Of a stretch of 64,000 nucleotides of DNA, positions 1-10,364 are shown piece after piece (the stretch's first letter is position 1; each line of letters opens with the position of its first letter). The position numbers were made by a program, and so were the translations under genes. The DNA lies in NCBI RefSeq assembly GCF_008831285.2, contig NC_045148.1:22129002-22193001 (forward strand). Reading direction: 5' to 3'. The notes beneath the pieces were generated by a model, which was given only the letters and a program-made list of their open reading frames with translations, did no database searches and was not told the origin of the DNA. The DNA is from Nymphaea colorata. Lineage: Eukaryota; Streptophyta; Magnoliopsida; Nymphaeales; Nymphaeaceae.

Positions 1-285
1 TACTAGGAAAGTGGGCGATCCCTGGTTGGCATGTAGGCATTAGAGAGACCTTTCACCATCCCATTCTGAGCTCATAGTTCTGTCAAACAGGTTCGTTGGA
101 ATAAAACAGCTCAACTGGATTAGTATGAGTCCCGTTTTAAAGGCTGCTGTCGTTACTAGGAAGTGGGCGATCCCTGGTTGGCATGTAGGCATTAGAGAGA
201 CCTTTCACCATCCCATTCTGAGCTCATAGTTCTGTCAAACAGAGTTCGTTGGAATAAAAACAGCTCAACTGGATTAGTATGAGTC
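1..285. repeat. Near-identical direct duplication at contig end
   Basis: Bases 1-135 recur at about 153-285 with only a few differences, all in short runs (AAAG against AAG, CAGG against CAGAG, one extra A in an A run). An 18-base spacer separates the copies. A 100-N gap follows 80 bases later. Differences confined to short runs beside a gap are what an unmerged overlap between two contigs looks like. A true recent tandem duplication cannot be excluded. Confidence 0.8.
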
Positions 286-366
286 CTGGACATCATCAGC
301 TTTGTCTCTTTATAATAGGGATGGCCAGCCTTAAGTTTGGCAAGGTCGATGGCATTCCTCGTGGCA
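192..366 (-). CDS. Unidentified coding-like fragment running into the gap
   Basis: On the minus strand an open frame enters from the gap side and runs about 57 codons to a stop near 192. It holds a basic, lysine-rich start (AIDLAKLKAGHPYYKETK) and ends in SSEWDGERSL. Its composition is more protein-like than the AT-rich surroundings, but I do not recognise the family. No start codon can be chosen because the frame continues into N. The same 3' portion recurs in the duplicated copy at 1-135, with changes in run length that alter the frame. It could be the last exon of a gene or a pseudogene piece. Confidence 0.25.
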
Positions 367-466
367 NNNNNNNNNNNNNNNNNNNNNNNNNNNNNNNNNN
401 NNNNNNNNNNNNNNNNNNNNNNNNNNNNNNNNNNNNNNNNNNNNNNNNNNNNNNNNNNNNNNNNNN
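367..466. other. Assembly gap of 100 N
   Basis: Exactly 100 undetermined bases, the conventional size for a gap of unknown length. The true distance between the flanks is not known. Confidence 0.99.
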
Positions 467-539
467 AAAGATTAGGGAGATTCATTGAAAATAGTCTAAT
501 GTTCTATGATCTGCCCAAACTTTGAGGCAGGTTAATGGA

Positions 540-1990
540 ACACTCACATAATGTTCTAAAACCCCAAAACAATCCCTAAACAAACATCCAAGTCAAGGTT
601 TAGATACAAATTCTTGATGTTAATTAGGTGGTTTCAATGTGTATATAGGAAAGTCAATGTTGCCAGATGTTAGATAGTTGTGTGGTTAAAATTTTGAAAT
701 TTGTTGCTATAAGTAAACTGTCGTCCACCATAAATTTGACCTTGCTGCTTAGTGTTTGTCATTTAAATTAGTTGTTCTTTTTCAGTATTTGTCTCTTTTT
801 TTTTTTGAAATATATATTTTACCAATTTCATTTTGAAGCTTACACTTCACCTCCTGATAGGCTAAATGTCTTGCTTCATGTTTTAAACGCCTTTACCAGC
901 CAATTAAAGTTTTTAGTTTTTTTATCTTCCTTTAATACTCAAAAGATGGAAGAAAAGTGTCCTAAGATGTCATGATCAAAAGATAGGTTCAGGACTAAGG
1001 TTCAAATTTAAATATATTGATACATAATTAAGGGTCCTCTTGAAGACTTCTAATCTGAGTTGACTCGTGCTGAGCATGCTGCATTCAGTGCGGATGGGTT
1101 ATGGATGTTTATGACTCGCTTACTCTGACATCTTCAATGTCAACGCTTGAAGCTTGATAGAATTGGAAGTGCTTAACAGATATTGACTCGAATGCATACT
1201 GCTGGTGGGTACTTAATAGAGGCAAAAGTAATTTAGTCCCCTGACTACACACAATTGAATACTAGGGAAGGCATTGAAGTTATGTTTTAACTGGTTTAGT
1301 TGGGCACCACAAGCTTTAAATCAATCTCTCTTGTTCCCTGTATAGTAGTTTGTCACATTTAACTACTTTTAACCATCATTTGATTTCATGTTGACAGAAT
1401 GCAGTGGATTCTTGCACCATTCCTTCAATTTGATGAAATGGTGAGAAAATCATTTTTATGGCTGCTCTACTCAAGTTATAACACCTACAAATGCCCCTAT
1501 GTGTATAGGAGAATTATTTCATTCTATCCCCTGGTTTGTGGTATCGGCCAAGTAAACCCAATTTTGTGAAATTAATTCTTTATTCATGGGACAAGTTGAA
1601 TCCATGATCAAGCAATATCTCATCCAAAATGTTTATTGTTGAGACCTTAGCATGAGACTACAAAGTTAAATGTATGTAAATTTTACAAAAATACTTTCAT
1701 TATTTGATGGATGACAAATACATGGTACTGTTAAATCTTCAGTTCCTTACTTTTAAGGTGCCACGTCTAAGTTGATCATGTTGTTGGTCATTACATGATA
1801 AAGTACAGGATCCTAGTTCAAAAAACCTGTGTTCATCCAAATCAAGGTTTGGATTCCGATTATTATTGTTCATTATATATATATATATGAAAAATCAATG
1901 TTGGTAGATGTCAATAAGTTGTTGTATGGTTAGAATTTAGAAATTTGTTGCTGAAAGTAAATTCCTGTCCACCACAAACTGTGTTAATAC
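540..1990. repeat. Dispersed non-coding repeat, block A
   Basis: This stretch holds two partial units of a sequence that recurs at 27060-29760. Shared landmarks include the segment after 'TCCAAATCAAGGTTT' (about 590 and 1840), a block reading 'TTTTGAAGCTTACACTTCACC' (about 832), and a block with 'CAATCTCTCTTGTTCC' (about 1322). The order of landmarks is the same as in block B, so the whole unit was copied. Block A lacks about 270 bases that block B has between the landmarks at 27410 and 27680. No long open frame is present. It may be an old non-autonomous retroelement or a satellite-like unit. Confidence 0.75.
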
Positions 1991-2870
1991 CAATTATACA
2001 GTAAACTTTTTAGCGACAAATTTTTTTAATTTTACCCATCTAACAGCATTTTGCATCCGGAAGGATTAGATCCTCATAGATGGAGAGAGAGAAAGAAAGA
2101 GATGATAATAATTTTAATGTGAGAGACCTGGCCCAGTTCTTGTCTCCAACATAAAAACTCGTTGCAAATTCTCTGGCAAAGAAAAAAAGTTGGACCTAGT
2201 TACCGATAAGCTAAAGCCATAACTTTTTTCAGGAAGTGTGAAAAAATGAGAGGACGTTTGAATCACATGGTCAGAGTGAAAAGTGGTTTATAACGCTAAT
2301 ATGTCCAACAACTTTCTTATAAAAGGCCAGAGAATATTTTTATAACTTGCTATCATAAAATAAAAATGTTATAGAACAAGCGGTGGAACACAAAAAATTT
2401 CTGGAGGAGCACTCATTCACATATTTCTATATCCAAAGCGGCACTATGTATATAACATAACAAATATTTGAAAATATTAATATAAAAATAAAAAAATATT
2501 GAAGGGCTAATGTAGGCAGTTTATATGTAGCTCTGCCTCTGCATATAACATTTTCAATGTGCACAAGCATATCTTACCATCAAATGCTTTCTCGTTTGTC
2601 CTCATGTAGATGTAGGCAACCAGCTGCAGCAACCTTAATTTGCAATTGTTGGGTCACAGTCTTATTGTTGTAAATAAGAAGTCCTTTTCTCTTTAGATTG
2701 TGTTCAACCGGTGGGAATTTAGTGTCCAAAATTTTACTTTGAGACTCTTTGTCCCACTATACAAAGCCGTAATGAAAATCAAATCTGAGTGTCACTCAAC
2801 TTTTATTTTTCCAAAAATTGATGAAGTCCTATTCAATTTTGTTCACACCTCTAGGGGCCCGACAGAAATT
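1991..2870. other. AT-rich intergenic DNA, nothing recognised
   Basis: I see no gene, RNA or clear element here. The only open frame of any length (2700-2897, 65 codons) has no family features. The sequence contains short A and T runs and a GA-rich patch near 2080-2100. Confidence 0.5.
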
Positions 2871-3300
2871 AAGTGCATAGTGTCACAAATATCGTGATAT
2901 TTAAAAAAATATCATCATATTAACATAAAAAATAAGAACAACTAAAAAAGGGAAATCGATATGTTGAAAAAAATATATATATATTTATCATGTTTTTCAC
3001 AATTTTTTGCAATTTTTTCTATTTTTCATTTTTCTGTTTTTTAGCAATGACATTATCATGGATTCAAATTTAAACTCAAACTAAATTATATCTCACGATT
3101 TTTATCATCATTAAACGTTCTTTATCACTTTATATAGTTTTATTTATGTTTTCTTATTACTTTCTTGTTTAATTAATTTATAGCTACTTTTAATTTTTTT
3201 GAGTTTTTTCTGCGATTTTCCTAAGAAAACAACTTTGCCGAAACATACTCAACAAAAATCTTGCTATTAAAAACCCCATACCGATATTTCTGACAATCAG
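2870..3300. repeat. AT-rich element remnant (TGTCACAAATATCG family)
   Basis: This segment begins with 'TGTCACAAATATCG' and ends near an 'ACAACTTTGCCG' motif, with long T-rich and A-rich runs between. The same start, A/T-rich body and 'CAACTTTGCC' end are found at about 18790-19070. Shorter relatives with an 'AAATAAGTC' core lie at 13330, 34360 and 42463. Shared ends around an AT-rich body suggest a non-autonomous element family. I could not define terminal repeats or target duplications. Confidence 0.45.
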
Positions 3301-4252
3301 TTTGACACCTATTGCTACCTTCAAAGAAGCTTATTAGACGACTCAGCCTCTTCAAAAGCAAATGTAGCTTATTTTGCAAATAGGTAAGTGGAAGGTGGGG
3401 AGTAAGTATTTGTTCACATCAATTTGGAGATCGGGATGTCATTAAAATTGGAGGTTGTATCTCATGCTCCCTTATGGGTTTGGGTCTTGCAAAGATGTTG
3501 GGAGGATCTTTTCATAGTGTAGTTAGCTATATTAGGGCATCCAGGTTTGGTTTCATTTGAATTTTGGTTTTGCATGTGGGATCATAGGTTCAAGTGTCGA
3601 AGCCGCTTTGATACTATTGTAGCAACTTGAGTCACACTCCTACACTGGATTTGGAACCCTGATTCAGTTCTAACCCACCCCTTGCAAGTTCAAATGAACT
3701 AAGATAATCAATCACTTAACAACCTCCTTTATAAGTCTTTCAAAATTCTTCGTAATCTTACATATAAGGGATTAAACTTTTGAGGTGTTACACAATTTCT
3801 CAACTTTGTAGTTGATTGTTATTCTGTATGTGGATAGCTTTGGGAGCAAAATCTGACATGAGAGCAAGATTAATTTCTGCCCTTGCAAATTGGGTAGACC
3901 TATTCAAGATGACAATAGACGATTGAGTGTAGTGGTGGAAGAGGGGCACTAATACATCTTATTATTGCAATGGAATGAATGCATATTGGACTACGGGACA
4001 GCAGCCTAAGTCTGGTGTGGGCCCTGCATATAGCTAGGCCTGAGTCTAGCGTTGGCATACAATCCATTATCATACAATCCAGCCACAAGGTAGCTCTGCT
4101 ACTGCCCACCGGTGGTTCTCCAACACAGCAAGGGGGAGGCGACGATTTCTTCTTGTTAATGTGTCGCGATGTCCCCGGTGGTTTTGAGCCAATGGTTGCC
4201 AACACCGTCAAAGGGAGGTGACAGTTTCTGCCCATTCATGGTCACAACTGAG
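3301..4252. other. Intergenic DNA with a GC-richer patch
   Basis: No gene is recognised. The patch at about 3980-4220 is clearly richer in G and C than its surroundings and is open on both strands (80 codons plus, 111 codons minus), but neither product resembles a known protein. It may be the tail of an old retroelement or a degenerate gene fragment. Confidence 0.4.
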
Positions 4253-5218
4253 TAGGCTGCACAACGAGTCGAGCCAACTCAGGCTCGACTCAAACTCAGT
4301 CGAGTAAACCCGACTCCAGTTCGACTCGTTTTCTGTATGAGTTGAGCTCGAGCTTAAATATAAGCTCAAGTATATTAGGAGCCGAGTTTGAGTTGGTTGG
4401 ACTCGACTCAGCTTGGCTTTTTGCTTGGTTTGTTAAATTTTACAAACTTTTTTGTTTTTTTTTTTTCTCATTGCTTTCTTCACGTGTTTTGAATTTTTCC
4501 TTTCCTTTTCTCTCTCTTCACCCACTTTTCCTCTTACATTCATCATTACACCCACCACCTACCCTCATCATTACTCTTTTCAATCAATCAACCTCATTCA
4601 TTTTCCCTCTCGTTTTTCTCTCCTCACCCACGCTTTCCCTTATCATTTTTTCTCTCATCTATCTTCACCCTGCATTTCCTACTCCTATGGTGGCAGATGA
4701 TGAAAGGTAAGCAGCCCCTCAAGTTTCTCTATCTTAATCTCAAGTTTATTGCTATTGATTTCCTGTTTTGCATTCCTGGTCTTTTCCGCATTCCTTTCTG
4801 TTTCTCTGGAATTTTAAGTTTCTACTTTTCAATCTTTAGATTCTGTCGTCTCTTGTTTGCTCAATGCATTTGCATGTGGTTTCGGTGTGTTTCTCAATCT
4901 CATTTTTTGTTTTGTTCTTTTCCAGGATTATTGTATGTGTCGGTTGGGATACATTACTGTCCTATTTTTTTGTTTTTGGTATGTGTTTTTTTTGGGTTTC
5001 TGGAAATTGGGTGTTCCTTCATTGAGTTTACACTTTCTGGGAAAAACATACAGGATAAATGAGTTTAAACGAGCCAACGAGTCGAGCTCGAGCTCAAACA
5101 CAGTCTCTCGAGTCAAGTTCGAAGTTCGAGTTCGAGTTTTGGATCTTGTGTCGAGCTCGAGCTGACTAAACATGACTAGATCTGAGCTGGAGCTCGACTC
5201 TGCTTGTGTGCAGCCCTA
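4253..5218. mobile_element. hAT-like element with gene-like leader inside
   Basis: The left end reads TAGGCTGCACAACGAGTCGA and the right end is its imperfect complement, finishing in TGTGCAGCCCTA. The flanks show an imperfect 8-base duplication (CAACTGAG at 4245-4252, CAGCTGAC at 5219-5226, six of eight matching), as expected for hAT elements. The ends are built of GAGCTCGACTC-like subterminal repeats. The middle (about 4440-5050) is different: a pyrimidine-rich stretch, then an ATG at 4687 followed by about six codons and a good splice donor (AAAG|GTAAGC, near 4707), then an intron-like stretch to 'TTTTCCAG' near 4923. That layout resembles the leader and first exon of a gene. No transposase is visible, so it is non-autonomous. 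Related ends occur at 30583, 41125, 45410 and 61543. Confidence 0.7.
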
Positions 5219-5326
5219 CAGCTGACGCCCCAACTATTTTTTTTTTACTTTTACTTTTTTAAGTAACAAGGAAGGTCTGATAAAAAAATCGGATGCTCCA
5301 CAAGAAATTCATAATTGGCATAATGA

Positions 5327-5327
5327 T

Positions 5328-5362
<35 letters not shown>
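5327..5362. repeat. (CA)n(TA)n microsatellite
   Basis: A run of CA dinucleotides passes directly into a run of TA dinucleotides. It lies in non-coding sequence. Confidence 0.95.
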
Positions 5363-5363
<1 letters not shown>

Positions 5364-5369
5364 CATCTA

Positions 5370-5745
5370 TATAGGTGTCAATAAATTTAATTTGGATCAT
5401 ATATCTGACCAAATTAACTACTTTAAAAGAATTGGATTATATAACAAATTATCATCTAAAGCAGTCGGACCAAAAATGGCTTTAAGAAATAACACATGAT
5501 CGTATTCAGGTTCGGATTGAACTAAATATTTCAACAGATTTGGAATCGATTTCAGATTCATGTTAAATAAATATCCTCTATATGATATCCATCCATTTGA
5601 AAGTTCGTTCCGGACATACTATAATGTGGTTCAGTAGGTTTAAAAGTCAGACTCGGATTTAGATGTGAATTTGACAATCAGATTTGCCTAGGATTTGAAT
5701 TATATTCAAATTTGGATTCAGATTTGATATAGACATTTCTTCTTT
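5370..5745. repeat. GATT-rich short element
   Basis: The segment is dense in short words such as GGATTTG, GATTCAGATTT and ATATCC. The same vocabulary fills 12525-13010, 13690-14110 and 32690-32960, often with 'TTAAGAAAT(G/A)ACAT' in the middle. This looks like a family of short non-autonomous elements with internally repetitive, self-complementary sequence. I could not fix the ends of this copy. Confidence 0.5.
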
Positions 5746-6044
5746 TGCAGTGAGAGATTGGAAGAGTTGTTCAAAAATTATAAATCCTATAAAGTAAGAT
5801 ATTTGTAAGAAAAAACATCATTTTCATGTTCATTACCTTGTTTTGTGACAATGAGATTACATCCATGTGCTTCTCAGCCCCTAAATTACCTGCCATTGTT
5901 CCATAGTTGCTATTTCAGTTGTCCCATCCAAACCTCTGGCAAAAAAATGCTGCATACGAGTATTGCTCAAGGTGACAAGCTACTTTTCCATAGGAGAAGT
6001 GGCCGAAATAAATCTCGTTGTGAGCTAGATGAGTATTTCATTTT
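5746..6044. other. Intergenic DNA, nothing recognised
   Basis: No reading frame with family features and no element ends are visible. Confidence 0.4.
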
Positions 6045-6240
6045 ACTGCTGGGTTGAAAGTTGAAGCCTTTCACCCTTTCCCTCCTTCCTCCTAGAGTGG
6101 TGGGTTTGTTTTTGTGATATGATTCAATTTGCATATTGGTGTGCTTTCTTTTACAACACAAGGAGTTGATGCCATGAGGACTTGAACCAGCTACCAGCCC
6201 CTGCCCTGTCCATTACGCCATTCCATTCATAGATGAAGTG
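6045..6240 (-). mobile_element. Possible tRNA-derived SINE
   Basis: Read on the minus strand, TGGCGTAATGG (near 6208-6218) fits an RNA polymerase III A box, and about 25 bases later GGTTCAAGTCC (near 6178-6188) fits a B box. That spacing is usual for tRNA-derived SINE heads. The sequence does not fold into a full tRNA, so a tRNA gene is unlikely. The body downstream runs to about 6045 without a clear poly-A or T-rich tail, and I found no target duplication. The call rests on the two boxes alone. Confidence 0.4.
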
Positions 6241-6299
6241 ACTAAGATATATAATAATTAAATTTCTTTTACGGTTAGAAACAACAAATTCCACCACTT

Positions 6300-6475
6300 T
6301 TTTCTGGAAATCTTGCATAAGTCCTACTTTTTGACAACTTTGAAATGTCGGTGACATTTTCACCGATATTCTCTTAACTGATGTGTGACTAAACGTCGGT
6401 AAAATTTTTACTGACGTTCTTTCCTCCTTTACCAATGTTTCCTGGCCGTTGGTAAAATACCAATTTTTTGTAGTG
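6300..6475 (-). mobile_element. CACTA (EnSpm-type) transposon terminus
   Basis: Read on the minus strand from 6475, the sequence starts CACTACAAAAAATTGG, the hallmark end of CACTA transposons. Over the next 150 bases it repeats short units of the form TACCGACGTT and CGGTGAAA in both orientations, the subterminal repeat pattern typical of this superfamily. The matching opposite end is not visible to the left, so this is probably a solo or truncated end. No transposase is encoded here. Confidence 0.6.
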
Positions 6476-6639
6476 AGGCAGCTATCCACATGGACGAAGT
6501 GTTTCCTTGGATACCAAAAGTTGGTAGAATATCAAATCCCCCAAATCATCAAAGTTTTTCGGGAGATCCAATGGAACTTTACAATGGTATTGGCTGCCAC
6601 TGCAAATGGATGACAAAATTTTCTCTCAGCAACTTTTGC

Positions 6640-7015
6640 GTCAGAAGGACAAGCAGTGGGGCATATTGGGCCGGTTTATACATGCTGAGGCAGGGCACCA
6701 AGTCAGGCTGTCGCCGGATACCCGGCACCCGGCCTGACTCGGGCCGACCTGGGCCATCTTGAGTCCTTCTGGGGCTGGCCCGGGTGGGCCAGATAAGCCC
6801 GATTCGAGCCCAATAAATTATTTTTAAATTTTTTTATTAATTTATATATATATAATATTTTATTATAATTAATTATATTTATATATTATTCCATATTAAA
6901 ATTATATATTTTTAAATTTAATTTGGCTGGGCTTAGGCTCGGACTCCGTTTTCCAAGTCAGGCCAGGCCGAGCCGATGCCCAAGCTCACTTAAATCCACT
7001 CGTTTGGTCAATTCA
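6640..7015. mobile_element. GGGCC-rich short hAT-like element, degraded
   Basis: The ends are rich in GGCCCGGGT, CCCGGCAC and GGCCTGACTC words, and the middle (6815-6920) is almost pure A/T. The same GC-rich ends with an AT-rich core recur at 12239-12501 and 21461-21778. The latter has clean target duplications, which ties this family to hAT-like elements. The exact ends of this copy are uncertain. Confidence 0.5.
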
Positions 7016-8480
7016 ACGTCCTAACAGGAAGAATATCTACTTTGCAGCCTTTAAAGAATCTTTTGGCCTGAGCAGAGGAGACACATGGGGATGGTATGCC
7101 GATACCAGCAAATCAAAAACTTTATTAAGAGCACTCAAAATTACGCATGGTGCCTATGCCAGACTTAAACTCGATCAAGAGCCCCTCATTGTAAAAGAAG
7201 AAAAAACAAAAAAAAACTATGCCATTGCTTGGTCGCTGCATATATTAAACAACCGTCACAATATACCACCATCATGATCAATATGCCATTGCCGGTTCAT
7301 ACGCCACTGTTTTGGATCTTCTCCATCAATATTAATCACACTATAGATGCCCATGCTTTCTTGTACCGATTTCGATTATGTAATTCCTACATCTTTATGA
7401 GCACATCTTGAAGTTTTTAAAACTTGACAAAGTCTTCAGGGGTAAAATACCCCAACATGAGGCGGGCAGTAAAAAGAAAGGAAAAATACAAACTCTTGCG
7501 GATGTGTTTCTGGCCCAACACTATATAGCTCCACACAGAACCTAGACTCTCTATATGTAACTTTGGGTAGATGAAAGATTCTGTTGCTGCAGAGAGTGTC
7601 AGATATGCACCCAAAAGCAAAAGAAGGGGAAGTTGGGCCTTTTGGAGATTTTTCAAAAAAAAGGAAGTTTTTGTTGCACATTCAACTTTTTTACTACCTA
7701 TCTTTTCTCCTTAGAAGAGGTTTCCCACTTTTTATTGATCAGGGGTATTCCGAACATTATATCTCGAGTGCACATTTTTTTTTTTTTTTTTTGCATGGGA
7801 CAGTGCATAAAACCAGCTTGGATACTTTGATATGGAACATTATATTTCACTTTGCCCCTATCTCCCCGGAGCAGCTCGCTAACGCTTAAAATAAATTTTC
7901 TTTCTCTTTGTTCCATGCTTTGCTGTTAGTTTCTTTACAGTTTTTCTCAAAGTGATTTTGCTTTATTTTTTATTACCAAAACATAGAAAAAACGAAGAAG
8001 TTCCAGTCAGATATTTGAACTTAGTCACCAAGTCAAAAAGTAAAGCCCCTCGCAAGGACCGAAGAGGAAAACTCATGTAATTGGGAAAATTATGTAAAAT
8101 GAAAACAAAGTGCCCCTTTCATACGGATTTCGATATTTTGCATGTCATATTCAACTTTATTTTAGAAAAAAACTTGACACCTGAGGTATCATTCACAAAG
8201 GGGCAAAGCCATGACACCAACGGACAAGGACAGGGTTGAAGTTGCAGCCTAGCTAACTAAAGAAGATGGAATGGCCTGTCAATCAATGCCCCGCCCATAT
8301 CGGCTGTATATTATTCTCAAGGGCGTAAAATCATTTAACCTAACAGTTGATCATTCTTGAAAGAAAGGAAGCTTTGTTTCTCTAGATTTCTGGGAATCAA
8401 CCAACATAAGAAAATTAGCTCAAGCAATCCTGACATCCAGCTTTGTTCTCTATTTTCTGCTGATATTCAAGGCTCACTTT
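7016..8480. other. Intergenic DNA with an unidentified patch at 7417-7656
   Basis: Most of this stretch is AT-rich and holds nothing I recognise. The minus strand at 7417-7656 is open for 79 codons and encodes a hydrophobic run (LPLLLLLGAYLTLSAA) before a region ending GYFTPEDFVKF. It includes 'TATATAGTGTTGGGCC', which looks more like retroelement or promoter sequence than an exon. I do not call it a gene. A run of 20 T lies near 7775-7792. Confidence 0.35.
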
Positions 8481-8519
8481 GGAGAATGGGGTCGAAACTG
8501 CTGATTAGAATCCTGCATC

Positions 8520-8542
8520 TGAGAGAGAGAGAGAGAGAAACT
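8520..8542. repeat. (GA)n microsatellite
   Basis: A short run of GAGAGA repeats. A (TA)n run lies just to the right at 8624-8657. Confidence 0.9.
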
Positions 8543-8623
8543 CCATGCTTGTAATATTGTAGGTCATTGACCAACACGTTTACAATAGGAACAAACCCAA
8601 CATACTGGCCATGGCTTCCAGCC

Positions 8624-8625
8624 AG

Positions 8626-8657
<32 letters not shown>
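8624..8657. repeat. (TA)n microsatellite
   Basis: A run of about 17 TA dinucleotides, about 100 bases beyond the stop codon of the small secreted-peptide gene read on the minus strand. It could lie within that gene's 3' untranslated region. Confidence 0.95.
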
Positions 8658-8665
<8 letters not shown>

Positions 8666-8761
8666 TGCAGTACAAATTCTTAAGAGTGGGAAGACATGGG
8701 TTCACTTGGTCTGATCTGAACTCATGGAGTAGCGGTGGTGAAACTGAAGGAGGACAGATCA

Positions 8762-8980
8762 TCAGGGAGTGGGAGAGCTTGACAGGAGGGGTTCCTTCAT
8801 CTTCCTGTTGGTCGAGTGACCAGCATGTGCTGCCTGTGGATCGCACCCCTTGGGGAGAACAACACAACCAGTCTCATCAGGACAGTGGTGGCTATCGATT
8901 GCTGATCCCTGCTCAACGAGAGCAGTTGCAACCAGTGCCAGAACGAGGAAGAGGATGAGCGAACAGGAAAGGGAAGCCAT
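8762..8980 (-). CDS. Small secreted peptide precursor, family unknown
   Basis: A 72-codon frame starts at 8980 and stops at 8762. The first 28 or so residues are a textbook signal peptide: MASLSCSLILFLVLALVATA, then a polar stretch before a likely cut near GSA/ID. The remainder is short and polar. It has three cysteines (HHCPDETGC, then LPKGC), a histidine-rich middle, and a proline-containing tail ending SSSPTP. A TATAAATA box lies about 53 bases before the ATG, which supports this start and a real promoter. The size suits a secreted signalling or defence peptide. I do not see the conserved C-terminal motif of CLE, CEP, PSK, RALF or EPF families. A splice that changes the C-terminus is possible because the frame beyond is open in another phase. 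Confidence 0.55.
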   Translation of the reverse strand: MASLSCSLILFLVLALVATALVEQGSAIDSHHCPDETGCVVLPKGCDPQAAHAGHSTNRKMKEPLLSSSPTP

Positions 8981-9031
8981 TAAATTTGGTGATGGAGAGG
9001 GGTGCGGTGGCGAAGGTGCCTGCCTTAGCGA

Positions 9032-9041
9032 CTATTTATAG
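9032..9041 (-). promoter_or_regulatory. TATA box of the small peptide gene
   Basis: The minus strand reads CTATAAATAG here, a strong plant TATA box, 53 bases before the start codon at 8980. That leaves room for a leader of about 20-25 bases. Confidence 0.65.
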
Positions 9042-9059
9042 TGAAACGAAACTGCAGGC

Positions 9060-9740
9060 TCAAGGGTTTGAGCTCAAACATGGGAGCTCTGGAATCAGCA
9101 GTACTCGTACAATTTAGAAAATTTACATGAAGAACTTTAGTAAAAATAATGATAATTGTCGAGTGTCAATACTTTCAATTATTTCTTTACTTGTTTTTAG
9201 ATTATTCGCTAACTTTATATGTGTGTCGTGCTGGGTACTGAAATACAAGTTAAATCATGGTAGGAGAGGTATTCCAAGAAACTGAAAGCAAGCCCATTAC
9301 CCTAAAACGATGAGGTGTTAGGCAGAAGCTTAGTCTCTCCTATGGTAGAATGAAATTTTATCCCTGCTTACCTCCTATGGCAAGTTCATGAAACAAAAAA
9401 ACTATTTTCATTGCCAAACGACCCTTTTGGCTTCCATGAAGTTACTACATCTTATTGATAATTGTATGCCATAAGAATCTGAACCACTTGTCTATTGCCG
9501 ACATGTGGTGGCAACATCATCTGATCCCCATGATATTTGCCCACCAAGCTTACCTCATGTGCATGAGTACTAATTAACTTATAACGAAAAAGACAGCTCA
9601 GGAGGGCAGACTAATATGATAGGATCACAATTCAATAGTCTTCAATCAATTAGACGGTTTATTTTGTCTTAGTGATGACAAGATTGGGGGAAGTAGCCAA
9701 AATCTATAATGCAATTGTTTTGAGACACGTAACTGTACAA
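9060..9740. other. Intergenic DNA, nothing recognised
   Basis: Upstream region of the small peptide gene. No gene, RNA or element end is visible. Confidence 0.4.
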
Positions 9741-9751
9741 TCGACCATGCC

Positions 9752-9880
9752 TAAGGTTGGGCATCGGGACTGGACTGGGGCCAAGGCAAGTTTTAAGCCT
9801 AATACGCCAGAAATACTCTGGCCCAACTGGCCAGGCCCAAGGGCTAGATGGAACTTGACCCAGCCCAACAAGGAGGAACT
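9752..9880. mobile_element. GGGCC-rich short element, partial
   Basis: Starts TAAGGTTGGGCATCGGGACT and contains GGCCCAACTGGCCAGGCCCA. The start matches the complement of the right end of the 12239-12501 element. The AT-rich core seen in other members is missing, so this copy is short or internally deleted. Confidence 0.45.
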
Positions 9881-10364
9881 CAATTTGAAACAAAAATGTC
9901 ATTTGACGTAGGCCCCCCTCTCTTTTTATAAACCATTTCTCATGGTGGTCCTTTGGAAAAACCATAGAGACTAAAGCTTTTAGTAAGGTTGTGTTGGTTT
10001 AACCTGATGATAAATCCCTGGTGGTATGAGATTCTTAAGATTTTAGATGCATGGATTTAAGATCAGACTTCCGATCTTAAATCCATGACTTTGAACATGT
10101 ATAATAAAATGAGAATCTCCTAAAAAACACCTTTTTATGGAATGTCAAGTCTTAGCTCTTCGAGGCCATCAAACCCAACCTAAAAGAAGCTTGGAAAGCT
10201 TTGAAAAGTGTGATAAAAAAAGAAACCAGCCCTTTTTTGAAAGGTATTTTAGTCCTTATCCATCTCCTAATGGAGATAATAACCCATGGGAATGCCATAT
10301 TAAAGTTGGTGAAGTGTTCATCCTTTTCACTATCTCTCTACTTTAATTTGTTATAAGATAACGT
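9881..10364. other. Intergenic DNA, nothing recognised
   Basis: Contains a 69-codon open frame at 10137-10346 with no family features. A short self-complementary patch 'AGATCAGACTTCCGATCTTAAAT' lies near 10061, too short to interpret. Confidence 0.35.

Noticed and set aside
3900-4235. 111-codon minus-strand frame with proline and cysteine
   Set aside because: Both strands are open over the same GC-richer patch, the product has no recognisable features, and no promoter or splice signals are evident.
6165-6235. tRNA gene on the minus strand
   Set aside because: A and B box-like sequences are present, but the acceptor, D and anticodon stems do not pair into a tRNA.
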